From Natronosalvus rutilus (GTDB taxonomy: Archaea; Halobacteriota; Halobacteria; Halobacteriales; Natrialbaceae), in contig NZ_CP100355.1 of NCBI RefSeq assembly GCF_024204665.1, forward strand, positions 1,116,001-1,180,000: a stretch of 64,000 nucleotides of DNA, written 5' to 3'. Shown here piece after piece: positions 1 through 8,928 of this stretch. Position numbers and translations under genes: made by a program. The first letter of the stretch is position 1, and each line of letters begins with the position of its first letter. Below the pieces are notes generated by a model. The model was not told where the DNA came from, searched no databases, and saw only the letters and a list, made by a program, of their open reading frames with translations.

Positions 1-43
1 TGGATCCCTCCCGTGCGAGTAACGATGAAGAACTACTGACAAC

Positions 44-1090
44 ATGGAGCGAACAGTCATCATAGGCGGTGGGGACGCAGGACTGATCGCCGCGGCGTAC
101 TTAGAGCGAGCAGACGAGACCGACGTACTCCTCGTCTCTGAACGCGAGTACCACGTGTTCTCGTTTCTCCTCTACGACGTGATTACTGGAACGCCGCTTC
201 GGCGAGCGCGTCTGGACATTCCAAGTACGTTCCGCGAGAAGGACGTGACCTTCGTTCGGGGCCTGGTCGAGGGTATAGACGCGACCGAGAATCGAATCGA
301 CCTCCGGAGTGGGTCGCTACATTTCGACACCCTCCTGATTGCCGTCGGCGGCGTGACGGCATACAACATCGACGACCGCAGGCACGTATTCGACATCAGG
401 ACCGACGCCCGAGAGATACAAAGCGCAGTGAACTCCCCGAACATCCGTGACGTTGTGGTCGTTGGCGGGGGACCAGTTGGCGTTGAGACCACTGCGGCGC
501 TCTCGTCTGTTGCCGATACTGATGTAACTCTGGTAACGTCTAGTCGCCGTCTGCTCCCCGACTTCCCTCCGCGTGCCAGCAGAATTGCCGACCGGGAGTT
601 ACGACGGCGAGCCCGACTCAAAACGGGGACACAGGTAATGGAGGTGACTGAAAACGGCGTCGTGCTGGACGGTGACGATACCGAACTGAACGACTTGACT
701 GTCTGGGCTGGTGGGGTACGGCCGAACCCCGTGATCGAGAACTTTGGCCTCGCACGAAACGAGTGCGGACTGCGCGTCGATTCGCATCTGCGTTGTCTCG
801 ACACCAACAACGTGTACGCCGCAGGTGACGTCGTCGATTACCCGGAGAAGATGAAGGACGGCTTTTCCGCCGGACTTGAAGCCAGAGCAGCTGCAAAGAA
901 CCTCCTCCGAGGACTTCGAGGCCAACGACCGATCGAACACGACGTCCGGTGGCATCCGAGAATTGTGGACCTCGGCGGGGGTAATGCTCTCCTCTCGGTG
1001 AACGGGATGGTCTATCACGGCCGAGGACCTGCGTTCGTACGAGCCGTCGCCGTCAAGGGGTATCCATTCTACTGGAAGAGTCGGTACTGA
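44..1090 (+). CDS. NAD(P)/FAD-dependent oxidoreductase, type II NADH dehydrogenase-like
   Basis: A 348-residue flavoprotein with two dinucleotide-binding folds. The N-terminal GGGDAG (residues 8-13) is the FAD Rossmann loop, GGGPVGVE (about 141-148) is the NAD(P)H-binding loop, and AAGDVVDYP (about 261-269) is the second FAD motif. This order and the length fit the NDH-2 / FAD-dependent pyridine nucleotide-disulphide oxidoreductase superfamily. Such enzymes oxidise NADH at the inner face of the membrane and pass electrons to quinone. No redox-active CxxxxC pair is visible, so it is not a disulphide reductase. The C-terminus is shorter than classical NDH-2 and lacks an obvious membrane-anchoring helix, so the electron acceptor is uncertain. 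It starts at an ATG four bases after a preceding stop. Confidence 0.8.
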   Translation: MERTVIIGGGDAGLIAAAYLERADETDVLLVSEREYHVFSFLLYDVITGTPLRRARLDIPSTFREKDVTFVRGLVEGIDATENRIDLRSGSLHFDTLLIAVGGVTAYNIDDRRHVFDIRTDAREIQSAVNSPNIRDVVVVGGGPVGVETTAALSSVADTDVTLVTSSRRLLPDFPPRASRIADRELRRRARLKTGTQVMEVTENGVVLDGDDTELNDLTVWAGGVRPNPVIENFGLARNECGLRVDSHLRCLDTNNVYAAGDVVDYPEKMKDGFSAGLEARAAAKNLLRGLRGQRPIEHDVRWHPRIVDLGGGNALLSVNGMVYHGRGPAFVRAVAVKGYPFYWKSRY

Positions 1091-1323
1091 GGATTCTCCG
1101 CTATCGAAACGATACCGAGGAGCCGGTGCGCACTTTTGCAGTTTAGCCACAGCCGCCGAGAGTGGCATAGAACGATTCACACGGCAGTTGATTTCATCGG
1201 ATTTGTAGTGAACGTGCTGGTAGATAGAATGTGCTTATTGACCGCTGGGATTCCTACCAATCAGCGTATCTCGCAGAAAGCTGAACTCGGACTGGAGCAG
1301 CCCAACCGATCAGTTGAGTGTAT

Positions 1324-3744
1324 TCACGCCTCGTCACCGCTTGCAACAGGGAGCGTAAACGAGAAGGTCGCACCTTCGCCCGGTTCGGACTCGACCCAGA
1401 TGTCGCCACCGTGGCGCTCGACAATGCGCTTACAGAGCGCGAGGCCGATTCCCGCTCCCGAGTGCTCGTCTTGCGCATGCAGGCTCTGGAACACCTCGAA
1501 GACACGCTCTCTGTCGTCCGGGTCGATGCCGATCCCCTCGTCGGTGACTGAGACGATTACCTCCGAACCGTTCCGCACAGCGGAAATATCTACCTGTGGT
1601 GGGTCGTCGCCGCTGTACTCGATTGCGTTAGAAAGCAGGTTCTGGAATACCTGGCGTAACTGCCCTGGGTCACCCTCGACGTAAGGCAGCGACTCTGCCG
1701 TGATCACGGCATCGCTCTCCTCGGTCACCATCTGGAGATCCGTGCGGACGTCCGCGAGAACGGCGTCCAGGTCAACCCGCTCGAAGGGATCGCCGCGCGT
1801 TTCGACCCGTGAATACTTGAGCAGCCCCTCGATCATGTCACGCATCCGGTCGGCACCGTCGATGGCGAACTCGATGAACTCCTCAGCGTCCTCGTCGAGT
1901 TCATCCGCGTAGCGGCGCTCGATCAACTGAAGATAGCTCGTGATCATCCGGAGGGGTTCTTGCAGGTCGTGTGAGGCGGCGTAGGCGAACTGTTCGAGAC
2001 GCTCGTTGGATTTCTCGAGTTTCCGCTCGAACTGCTTGCGCTCAGTGATATCGGTCAGCGCACCGGGGAACGTTACTGGATTCCCGTCGTCGTCGTACTC
2101 GACGTGACCGCGCGCAACTACCCACCGGAGTTCGTCATCGGCGTCCCAGACGCGGTACTCTTCTTCATACTCTTCCCCCGATTCGATGGCGTCCTCGACC
2201 TTCCGTTTGACCCGCTCGCGATCGTCGTCGTGGATGGCCGAGATGAACTGGTCGAGCGATACGCCCTCAGTGGCCGCGTCGGGATCAATCCCGAACTTCT
2301 TCGCGAACGACGAACCCGTGACCATATTGTCGTCAGGAATATGCCACTCCCATGTCCCGACGGCGCCGGCTTCGGCCGCCGCCTCCAGTCGCTCTTTAGC
2401 ATCCTCGAAATAGCGCTCACGTTCGACTCGCTCGGTTACGTCGTTCGCCGCACCCAGCCAACGAGTGATTTCGCCGTTCTCATCCAGGAGCGGTGTAGCA
2501 CGAGAGGAGATCCAGGTTACTGTGCCGTCTTCACGAATGACCCGGTGTTCCAATTCGATGCTGCGTTTCGTGCGAATGGCTTCGTCAATGGCTTTCTGAA
2601 CGCGCGGCTGGTCTTCGGGCGGAACGTATTTTTCGACCCACGATGGCCCTTGCTCGTCGGTGTCAGCGAGGAATCCAGACCCCTCTAAACTGTGCATCTC
2701 GCTCCAGTCTGCGTTCGCACTGAACACCACATCCGACGTGGTGGTGACCAACGCGCGAAAGCGTTCTTCGCTCTCGTGCAGTTGTTCGTACGCTTCTCGC
2801 TTTGCTTGTCGTAGTAACTCCTGTCCGCGCAGCACGATGTCCGATGCGAGCTGTGAACCCGCCCCGTCTGGATCCTGTAGCAGTTCCTGCTCGCCGTCTG
2901 CCTGGAGTTCCTGGACGATCGGTGTGATGTCCTCGACGCTGTGGATGATGTAGTCGATTTCGCCAGTCGTGTCAAATACTGGTGAATTGATCGGATTCCA
3001 CCAGCGCTCCTCGAATTCGTCGCCACCGGACTCGCGGTCGGGGATCGGATAGTGCGTTACCGGCATGGTGTCCGCTTCCCCGTCCTCTATTACTCTCTCG
3101 AGCGACTCGCGCAGGTTCTCGGCGCCATCAGCCGGATTGTCGGGGTGGTTCGGAAAGATCTCGAACAACGTCTTCCCCATGATCTCCGCCCGATCGGTCA
3201 TCGTCGCGTCCAGATATGCATCGCTCACGGCCACGATTTCGTAGTCCCCGGGCTGTACGATAAGATAGTTGCCGGGCACGTTCTCGAACAGTCGACGAAA
3301 GGTCGCTTCGGTGGCTCCCCTGTCCGTCTGTTTGCGTTCGCCAATTTCGCGAACGATTCCGACTGTTCCCTGCGCGGTATCACCTACGTCGAGCACGTTC
3401 ACCCGAACTTCACAGCGAATCCGTTCCCCTTCGGCGGTCTCCATGATGAGCTCGAGTAACTCGCTTTGATTGGAGGCGTTCGCTCGGAGGCGGTCGATCT
3501 CACGTTCGATCGTCGCACTGTCACCACCGAAGAGCACGGACACGTGCTCGCCGAGCAGGTCCTCACGCGTGTACCCGGCAATCTCGGCGATGACGTCGTT
3601 GACCGAGACGAGGCGGCCTTCGGCGTCGAGTCGATAGATCCCATCGTCGATCGTATTGATGAGGGTCCGATAGTGCTGGAGGGCCTCGGTGTCATCCGTA
3701 TCCCCCCAGAACGTCGTCTCAGAAGCCTCGGCCCGTTCGCTCAT
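1324..3744 (-). CDS. Multi-PAS sensor histidine kinase
   Basis: A cytoplasmic sensor kinase of about 806 residues, taken from the ATG reading MSERAEAS. An ATG two codons upstream and a longer start at 3846 are also possible. Four PAS/PAC-type domains can be followed, beginning near YRTLINTIDDGIYRL, FRRLFENVPGNYLIV, FRALVTTTSDVVFSA and the WEWHIPDD region. A HisKA dimerisation helix follows with the phospho-acceptor in FAYAASHDLQEPLRM, then a HATPase_c domain with the N box QNLLSNAIEYS and G boxes DEGIGIDP and GAGIGLALC. No transmembrane helix is seen, so it should sense an intracellular signal. There is no adjacent response regulator, as is common for haloarchaeal orphan kinases. The signal is unknown. 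Confidence 0.9.
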   Translation of the reverse strand: MSERAEASETTFWGDTDDTEALQHYRTLINTIDDGIYRLDAEGRLVSVNDVIAEIAGYTREDLLGEHVSVLFGGDSATIEREIDRLRANASNQSELLELIMETAEGERIRCEVRVNVLDVGDTAQGTVGIVREIGERKQTDRGATEATFRRLFENVPGNYLIVQPGDYEIVAVSDAYLDATMTDRAEIMGKTLFEIFPNHPDNPADGAENLRESLERVIEDGEADTMPVTHYPIPDRESGGDEFEERWWNPINSPVFDTTGEIDYIIHSVEDITPIVQELQADGEQELLQDPDGAGSQLASDIVLRGQELLRQAKREAYEQLHESEERFRALVTTTSDVVFSANADWSEMHSLEGSGFLADTDEQGPSWVEKYVPPEDQPRVQKAIDEAIRTKRSIELEHRVIREDGTVTWISSRATPLLDENGEITRWLGAANDVTERVERERYFEDAKERLEAAAEAGAVGTWEWHIPDDNMVTGSSFAKKFGIDPDAATEGVSLDQFISAIHDDDRERVKRKVEDAIESGEEYEEEYRVWDADDELRWVVARGHVEYDDDGNPVTFPGALTDITERKQFERKLEKSNERLEQFAYAASHDLQEPLRMITSYLQLIERRYADELDEDAEEFIEFAIDGADRMRDMIEGLLKYSRVETRGDPFERVDLDAVLADVRTDLQMVTEESDAVITAESLPYVEGDPGQLRQVFQNLLSNAIEYSGDDPPQVDISAVRNGSEVIVSVTDEGIGIDPDDRERVFEVFQSLHAQDEHSGAGIGLALCKRIVERHGGDIWVESEPGEGATFSFTLPVASGDEA

Positions 3745-3883
3745 ATACATGTTGAGGCCCTCGATTCGGATAAGTTCCCGGCTTAGACCGCTCCTTGTAT
3801 TATCGGCAATTTGAGATCGAGCAGTACCATTCCCTGTACTGAGCAACCACTATTCTTCACAAATCGAGCCCAGCCTCGTGCAA

Positions 3884-3906
3884 CATTCATCCTCTGTATG
3901 CAGCAG
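3884..3906. repeat. 23-bp dispersed repeat, copy 1
   Basis: This 23-bp stretch recurs exactly at 58938-58960, about 55 kb away. In the second copy it is bounded by the inverted pair CTGCAT / ATGCAG; here one arm is imperfect. It sits in the otherwise empty 340-base interval (3745-4088) upstream of the histidine kinase start. No other feature is seen in that interval apart from likely promoter sequence. Its nature is unknown; an old insertion-sequence end is possible. Confidence 0.6.
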
Positions 3907-4088
3907 GCATCTTCCATCAACTTTTAATCATTTCAATATAGTTACCGCGCTATACGACCACGTCCCGGATCGTTCTTGTGCGGGCGCCCGAGCGTCACCA
4001 TCGCGGGAGACGCCTTCGGCCAGTCGGGTCGGGGTCCGGGCCTGGTTCGGGTGATGTTTTATCGAGTTGGGGCCCGTTTTCCCCATCG

Positions 4089-4232
4089 ATGACCCGCACG
4101 ATCGAACTCGACGACGACCTCGCGGAGCGCATGGAAAGCCACCTCGAGGACGACGAAACGCTCGAGGAGTTCATCGCCGAACTGGTCGCGATCTACGAGC
4201 AGGAAGGACGATTCCTCCAAGAGGGACCTTAA
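4089..4232 (+). CDS. Small haloarchaeal protein (DUF7557-like)
   Basis: A 47-residue acidic protein beginning MTRTIELDDDLAERMESH and ending in GRFLQEGP. It has the pattern of a short beta strand plus two helices seen in ribbon-helix-helix-like antitoxin folds. I recognise the composition as a widespread small haloarchaeal family (DUF7557 from memory), whose function is unknown. The start is the first ATG before the acidic coding pattern; the longer frame upstream is arginine- and glycine-rich and not protein-like. It is the first of three small genes on the same strand. Confidence 0.7.
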   Translation: MTRTIELDDDLAERMESHLEDDETLEEFIAELVAIYEQEGRFLQEGP

Positions 4233-4318
4233 CGTCTGGAGACGCAGAGGGGTGCGGCGGTTTCGAACAGCTTGCTCGCCACTTCGGTATTTTCGTACTC
4301 GAGGGTGTACGTCGGTGC

Positions 4319-4513
4319 ATGCAGTACGACGAGATCGACCTGCGAGTGCGAGAGCGCGACGGCGAACGAATACTCGAGATCGACGGCTATTTTCGGCCGT
4401 TTCCGGAGTCGAAATCCTCCGAGCATCGCCGAAATGCGATCGTCGACCTCACGGAATCACAGGCGCGACAGTTGCACGAGGACCTCGGCGAGTACCTGGC
4501 CGCGTGGAAATGA
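4319..4513 (+). CDS. Small acidic protein of unknown function
   Basis: A 64-residue protein beginning MQYDEIDLRVRERDGERI and ending LGEYLAAWK. Alternating strand-like segments (IDLRVRE, ERILEIDGYF) and a C-terminal amphipathic helix suggest a compact folded domain. I do not recognise the family. The composition is typical for haloarchaeal cytosolic proteins, which supports it as real. The ATG chosen is the only one giving that composition from its first residue. It lies 86 bases after the preceding small gene and 72 bases before a small membrane protein. Confidence 0.6.
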   Translation: MQYDEIDLRVRERDGERILEIDGYFRPFPESKSSEHRRNAIVDLTESQARQLHEDLGEYLAAWK

Positions 4514-4585
4514 AATGCACTGGAATCGAATCGATCGTCGCTTCTCACCTTTGGAGTGCAGACCCCCGAACGCGTCGGGGATCTC

Positions 4586-4804
4586 ATGAGTACCGTCGAT
4601 CGTGCCGTCTTCGCCGTCGCGGTGCTGTCTCTGTGGATCCTCGCTCTCGCACTCGTTGGGGTGGCACTCCACGGATTTGAACTGGTGCCGTCGGACCTTC
4701 CGCTCTCGCTCACCGTCTCGCTCATGGTGCTGGGCGGCGTCTTGTACCTGCTCGCCCTGGGATTCGTCAACTACTACGGTGGGATCGACGTGCGGCTGTT
4801 CTAG
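4586..4804 (+). CDS. Small two-helix membrane protein
   Basis: A 72-residue protein beginning MSTVDRAVFAVAVLSLW. Two hydrophobic segments, at about residues 6-29 and 42-64, are separated by a short polar loop, so it is predicted to be an integral membrane hairpin. It ends FVNYYGGIDVRLF. No enzymatic motif is visible and the function is unknown. The start was chosen at the ATG immediately before the hydrophobic segment rather than ten codons upstream. Confidence 0.6.
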   Translation: MSTVDRAVFAVAVLSLWILALALVGVALHGFELVPSDLPLSLTVSLMVLGGVLYLLALGFVNYYGGIDVRLF

Positions 4805-4910
4805 CGCCGACGTGAAGAGTGGGGAAAGTGCCCGTCAGCGCGATATGCGTCGTACTCGAGTCGGTGATCGTGGCTCGACCGTCGAACGAGCGGCGCTCAC
4901 TGGGACCGGA

Positions 4911-5360
4911 TCAGGCCACCTTCTTCGCTTCCGGTTCGCGAATGATCGTCACTGACCCCGGCGAACGACGCGAGACGCGTTCGGCGACGCTCCCGAGCAG
5001 GAACCGCGACAGCCCGCGGCGGCCGTGGCTGCCGAGTACGACGTGGTCGACGTCGTTCTCTTCCGCGTAGCGCACGATGGACGACGACGCCTTCCCAATC
5101 GTCGTGCTAGTCGTCACGTCCGCGTCGTACTCCGCCGCGATATCGATCGCCTCCTCGAGCAACCGCTCGGCGGATTCCTGCGAAATTTTGTAGGCGTCGT
5201 CGGAGTAGAACCCATCCATTCCCTCGGTGCCGGACCATTCTCGAGGGTCGCTAACGTGAAGTACGTGGATCTCCGCGTCGGGATACGTCGACAGAGCGTG
5301 GTGCAACGCGGCGGTCGCCTGGGACGACTCATCGAACGCGACGAGGATTCGAGGTGCCAT
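4911..5360 (-). CDS. Universal stress protein (UspA family)
   Basis: A 149-residue single-domain Usp. It starts MAPRILVAFDESSQATAAL (first beta strand with the nucleotide-proximal Asp) and contains the GSHGRRGLSRFLLGS loop followed by SVTIIREP. This is the ATP-binding G-2x-G-9x-G(S/T) signature in the expected place. Usp domains bind ATP or other ligands and respond to stress; the role in this organism is unknown. The gene runs opposite to its neighbours and diverges from the endonuclease IV gene. The start was placed at MAPRIL because the nine upstream residues do not belong to the fold. Confidence 0.85.
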   Translation of the reverse strand: MAPRILVAFDESSQATAALHHALSTYPDAEIHVLHVSDPREWSGTEGMDGFYSDDAYKISQESAERLLEEAIDIAAEYDADVTTSTTIGKASSSIVRYAEENDVDHVVLGSHGRRGLSRFLLGSVAERVSRRSPGSVTIIREPEAKKVA

Positions 5361-5484
5361 GGGCGTCCCTCCGTGGACCAGGAGCAAATTTCCTCGGGGG
5401 TTGCGGCGCCGACCTCGCTCGTTCTAGTCCGTCACGGCGCCCGGGTCCGAAGTACCTTTGACCTCCCACTACAGAGACCCCGAT

Positions 5485-6360
5485 ATGTCCATGCACGTCG
5501 GCGCACACGTGTCAATCTCCGGATCGCGCGTCTCCTCTGACGACGAAACGCCACCGTACAGCGACGTCCGTAACGCCGTTCACCGACAGCTCGCCTTCGG
5601 CGGCAACTGCGGCCAGATCTTCACCACCTCCCCGCAGGTCTGGGCCCAGCCCGAAATTAGCGAGGAGGCCGCCGCCGGCTTCCGCGAGGAGACCGACGAG
5701 TTGCTCGAGGGCCCGTGGGTGATCCACTCGGCGTACCTGGTCAACCTCTGTACGCCTAAGGAGGGCCTCCGGGAGAAGTCGATGGCGAGCATGCAGGCCG
5801 AACTCGACGCCGCCGACCAGCTGGGCGTCCCGTACGTGAACGTCCACCTCGGGGCCCACACCGGCGCGGGCGTCGAGGGCGGTCTGGACAACGCCGCGAG
5901 CGTCATCGACGACCTCGAGGTGCCCGAGGACGTGGCCATCCTGATCGAATCCGACGCCGGCAGCGGGACCAAGCTGGGAGGTGAGTTCGAGCACCTCGCG
6001 GGCATCATCGACCGAACCGACGAGGACATCGGTATCTGCATCGACACCGCCCACACGCTCGTCGCGGGCAACGACCTCACGACGCCCGAAGCCGTCGACG
6101 AAACCGTCGGGCGTTTCGACGACGTGGTCGGCCTCGAGCACCTCGAGTACATCCACCTCAACGACTCGAAACACGACGTGGGCACCCACAAGGACGAGCA
6201 CGCGCTCATCGGCGAGGGCTACATCGGCGAAGACGGAATGCGCGCCATCGTGAATCACCCCGACCTCCGTGACCTGCCGTTCGCGCTCGAGACGCCCACC
6301 GAGGACGGGAAGGGCTTCGCCTGGAACATCGCGAAGGTCAAGGAACTGCGAGAGGCGTAG
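5485..6360 (+). CDS. nfo: Endonuclease IV (AP endonuclease, Nfo)
   Basis: A 291-residue TIM-barrel AP endonuclease that incises DNA 5' to abasic sites in base-excision repair. Recognisable family motifs in order are [38 protein letters not shown] (equivalent of the Glu-bearing strand), ICIDTAHT and [16 protein letters not shown] followed by GEGYIG. These carry the His, Glu and Asp residues that bind the three zinc ions. The length matches the family. The ATG at 5485 is preceded by a TATA-like and short leader region and begins the first strand directly. The UspA gene is transcribed divergently upstream. Confidence 0.9.
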   Translation: MSMHVGAHVSISGSRVSSDDETPPYSDVRNAVHRQLAFGGNCGQIFTTSPQVWAQPEISEEAAAGFREETDELLEGPWVIHSAYLVNLCTPKEGLREKSMASMQAELDAADQLGVPYVNVHLGAHTGAGVEGGLDNAASVIDDLEVPEDVAILIESDAGSGTKLGGEFEHLAGIIDRTDEDIGICIDTAHTLVAGNDLTTPEAVDETVGRFDDVVGLEHLEYIHLNDSKHDVGTHKDEHALIGEGYIGEDGMRAIVNHPDLRDLPFALETPTEDGKGFAWNIAKVKELREA

Positions 6361-6501
6361 CCCCGGCCTCGACACTCGTTTGGGAGTCTCGGTATCGCTC
6401 CTATTCGGAATCTCGGTATCGCCTCTGTTCGACAGATCTTCGAGGCGGAGAGGTGCCGTTGAAAGCACGTCTATTTTACCAGCAGCCGTGGTGCTGTCTG
6501 T

Positions 6502-6825
6502 ATGGCAGACGACGAACACGAAGACGAGACCGAAGCGGAATCGGAAGCCGACGAGACAGAAACCGAAGCCGACGAAACGGAACGCGAAGGCGAGCGGGTG
6601 ATGAGCCGGTCAGACGGTGCGGCAATCTTGCGCGAAGTCGCTGACGGCGTCGAGAACGGGACGATCGATATCCAGGGGGAGAACGGCTTCACGGTGGACG
6701 TTCCAGAGCACTTCGAACTGGAAGTCGAGTACGAGGTCACCGACGACGAAGCCGAGTTCGAAGTCGAACTCGAGTGGCCGATGGAAGACGGCGAACCGGT
6801 GGCACCGGACGAAGAACACGAGTAA
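6502..6825 (+). CDS. Amphi-Trp domain protein
   Basis: A 107-residue, extremely acidic protein. The first 33 residues are a Glu/Thr/Asp repeat tract (EADETETEADE), followed by a domain starting MSRSDGAAILREVADGVENG. That domain contains paired strands GFTVDVPEHFELEVEYEVT and EFEVELEWPM. The helix plus amphipathic strand with a conserved Trp is what is called the amphi-Trp domain in haloarchaea and some bacteria; its function is unknown. An internal ATG at 6601 gives the domain alone and is an alternative start. Confidence 0.7.
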   Translation: MADDEHEDETEAESEADETETEADETEREGERVMSRSDGAAILREVADGVENGTIDIQGENGFTVDVPEHFELEVEYEVTDDEAEFEVELEWPMEDGEPVAPDEEHE

Positions 6826-6999
6826 CGGCGGCTGTTGCGTCGGAAGGGAGGAAGACCGCGTTCACCAATCGAGCAAGAACGGGAGAACATGGTCAGTCAC
6901 TGAACGCTGCGAGAAGTAGTATGAACGCTGCAAGAGGTAGTTCCCCGTCTTCTACACGTTTCCCCGGCGTGCTCTGTAGTTCGTCAGTCTCAGTCGACT

Positions 7000-7045
7000 G
7001 TAACGCACAGTAACGAACAGTATCGATCAGTAACGATAGTAACGA
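7000..7045. promoter_or_regulatory. Five phased GTAACG iterons
   Basis: The heptamer GTAACGA or a close variant begins at 7000, 7010, 7020 (GTATCGA), 7030 and 7039. The spacing is 9-10 bases, one helical turn, so all copies face the same side of the DNA. An inverted copy (CTGTTAC) follows at about 7051-7057. The array ends about 40 bases before the DMT transporter start, so it overlaps the expected promoter. Two more copies occur at 8016 and 8025, before the next gene. This arrangement is typical of a cooperative operator; the binding protein is unknown. Confidence 0.6.
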
Positions 7046-7083
7046 ATATACTGTTACCATCGTTGCCCGCCGTCCTCCGTTCG

Positions 7084-8010
7084 ATGCGAACTCACGCGGA
7101 TACGACGGAGACAGCAGGCGGCCTATCCGGATCGAAACGTACGCGAGCCGTCTTCGAAGCACTATTCGTGACTGTCCTCTGGTCGTCTTCGTACGTCCTC
7201 ATCAAAGTCGGCCTCGAGGAGATTCCGGCGGTGACGTTCGCAGGGTTGCGCTACGGCGTGGCGACGGTGGTTCTGGTTCCACTCTTTCTCCGCGGGGGCG
7301 GGCACCGATCCGTCCGACGGCTCGAGAGGCGAGAACTCGCCGTGTTGCTCGCCCTCGGGCTGTTCATGTACGCGATCACGCAAGGGGCGCAGTTCCTCGC
7401 GCTACAGTACCTGCGAGCGGCGACCGTCAGCCTCCTCCTGACGTTCACACCCGCGGTGGTTGCCCTGTGTAGTGTCCCGCTGCTCGGCGAGCGTGCCTCG
7501 CGACGGCAGTGGCTGTGGATGGCAGTCCTGTTCGTCGGCGTCGGGGTCTACTTCTACCCGTTCGACCTCGGCGTCCTCGCGCTGGTCGGCCTCGGTATCA
7601 TGGCCGTTGGGCTCCTCTCGAACGCCCTCGCGTCGATCCTCGGCCGATACGCGAATCGCGACGGAACGCTGTCGGCGCTCGGCGTAACGACGGTCAGCAT
7701 GGGGGTCGGATCGGCTCTACTCCTCGGGACGGGTATCGCCGTGCAGGGCCTCCCGTCGCTGAGCCTTCGGAGCTGGGCCATCGTCCTCTGGCTCGCGGTC
7801 GTCAACACGGCGTTCGCGTTCACCCTCTGGAACCGGACGTTACAGACGCTTACCGCGACGGAATCGAGCGTCATCAACAACACGATGCTCGTGCAGGTGG
7901 CGCTCCTCGGCTGGATCTTCCTCGGCGAGTCGCTCACGCTCACGGACGGTCTCGGCATGGCCGCAGTGCTGGCGGGCGCGTTGCTCGTCCAGGTCGCTGG
8001 GCGGCGGTAG
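7084..8010 (+). CDS. EamA-family drug/metabolite transporter
   Basis: A 308-residue inner-membrane protein with ten hydrophobic segments arranged as two EamA repeats. The first repeat starts EALFVTVLWSSSYVLIKVGL and the second near VGLLSNALASILGRYANRDG. This is the topology of DMT-superfamily exporters of metabolites or amino acids; the substrate cannot be inferred. The ATG at 7084 was preferred over a TTG at 7063 because the latter falls close behind the iteron array. The shared repeat motif before this and the following gene suggests joint regulation. Confidence 0.8.
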   Translation: MRTHADTTETAGGLSGSKRTRAVFEALFVTVLWSSSYVLIKVGLEEIPAVTFAGLRYGVATVVLVPLFLRGGGHRSVRRLERRELAVLLALGLFMYAITQGAQFLALQYLRAATVSLLLTFTPAVVALCSVPLLGERASRRQWLWMAVLFVGVGVYFYPFDLGVLALVGLGIMAVGLLSNALASILGRYANRDGTLSALGVTTVSMGVGSALLLGTGIAVQGLPSLSLRSWAIVLWLAVVNTAFAFTLWNRTLQTLTATESSVINNTMLVQVALLGWIFLGESLTLTDGLGMAAVLAGALLVQVAGRR

Positions 8011-8015
8011 TATTG

Positions 8016-8031
8016 GTAACGACGGTAACGG
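8016..8031. promoter_or_regulatory. Pair of GTAACG motifs before the regulator gene
   Basis: GTAACGA at 8016-8022 and GTAACGG at 8025-8031 lie nine bases apart in the 54-base gap between the DMT transporter and the HFX_2341-type regulator. They match the iterons at 7000-7045. This is consistent with the regulator, or another factor, binding both promoters. Confidence 0.4.
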
Positions 8032-8064
8032 ATTCCTTTTACTATTGGTCGTTCATGGCCACGT

Positions 8065-8847
8065 ATGAGCCGCGACTCGCCGGTGACCGACCGCGTTCAC
8101 GTCGTCCCGCTCGGCTTCGAGTACGCTCGCGTGAAAGAACCGATCCTGCGGTGGAAGGCCGATCGCGTCGTACCGATCGAGTACCGTGACAGCGACCGGG
8201 AGATTCCGTTCGTTCGAGCGCTCCTCGAAGAACTCGAGGCAAACGAGCGCATCACAGTCGACCGCCGCTCCTGTGACATCTTCGACCTGTACGACACGCT
8301 TGGGACGATTTCGGCAGCGATCGCGGACTACGCCGACGACGACGTCTTCGTCAACCTCTCCGCCGGGAGCAAGATCACCGCCATCGCGGGCATGATCGCC
8401 TGCATGGCGACCGGCGCACGGCCGATCTACGCCCGGCCGTCGTACGGCCCAGAGGCGTCGCGGATCCCCGAGGAACCGCTTCACGAGGAGGTGGCGGAAA
8501 TATTCGAACTACCAAGGTACCCCATCGAACGACCATCGGACGTTCACGTCGCGTTTCTGGCACACGTCGACGCGGAGACCGCGGAGACGGCCAGCGGGCG
8601 CTACCGCGGGGTAAGCAAGACAGACCTGATCGACTTCGCCCTCGAGTCGGCGTTCCCGTTCGTCGCGCGGTCCGAGGCGACGACGCGGAAGGGCTACTAT
8701 CGACTGCTGGATCGGCACGTCGTGAATCCCTTGCTGGAGAAGGGGTACTTCGAGGTCGATAAGGTCGGTCGCGAGAAGTACGTCACCCTCACCGAGGACG
8801 GACGGAACGTGCTTCGGGCGTTTCGATACGCCGCCGAAGAGGCCTGA
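8065..8847 (+). CDS. HFX_2341-type transcriptional regulator (DUF6293), CARF-like sensor plus winged helix
   Basis: A 260-residue two-domain protein. The N-terminal half (about 1-150) is Rossmann-like, with VHVVPLGFEY on the first strand and the glycine-rich turn VFVNLSAGSKITAIAGMIA, resembling the CARF/DUF6293 ligand pocket. The C-terminal half carries a winged helix (SKTDLIDFALESAFPF, then EKGYFEVDKVGREKYVTLTEDGRNVLRAF). Proteins of this type are annotated in haloarchaea as HFX_2341-family transcriptional regulators; the ligand is unknown. There is no CRISPR locus nearby. It lies 54 bases after the DMT exporter and shares an operator-like motif with it, so it may regulate that gene. Confidence 0.7.
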   Translation: MSRDSPVTDRVHVVPLGFEYARVKEPILRWKADRVVPIEYRDSDREIPFVRALLEELEANERITVDRRSCDIFDLYDTLGTISAAIADYADDDVFVNLSAGSKITAIAGMIACMATGARPIYARPSYGPEASRIPEEPLHEEVAEIFELPRYPIERPSDVHVAFLAHVDAETAETASGRYRGVSKTDLIDFALESAFPFVARSEATTRKGYYRLLDRHVVNPLLEKGYFEVDKVGREKYVTLTEDGRNVLRAFRYAAEEA

Positions 8848-8928
8848 TCTGCTCCTCGAGGATGCTCGGGGTGGGCGGCGAACTCTCATAAATCATCGAA
8901 ATCTTCCTCAACCGATCGAAACGCCGCG

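Noticed and set aside
1-39. Possible C-terminus of a gene entering from the left edge
   Set aside because: Two different frames are open over these few codons, and neither can be identified.
6360-6440. Short direct repeat TCTCGGTATCGC after nfo
   Set aside because: Only two copies with imperfect surroundings; too little to call a site.
5512-6519. A 335-codon minus-strand open frame over nfo
   Set aside because: Antisense shadow of the endonuclease IV gene; the plus-strand motifs are decisive.
8065-8847. CARF-like protein as a sign of a CRISPR system
   Set aside because: No repeat array or cas gene was found in the window; this family occurs in haloarchaea independently of CRISPR.
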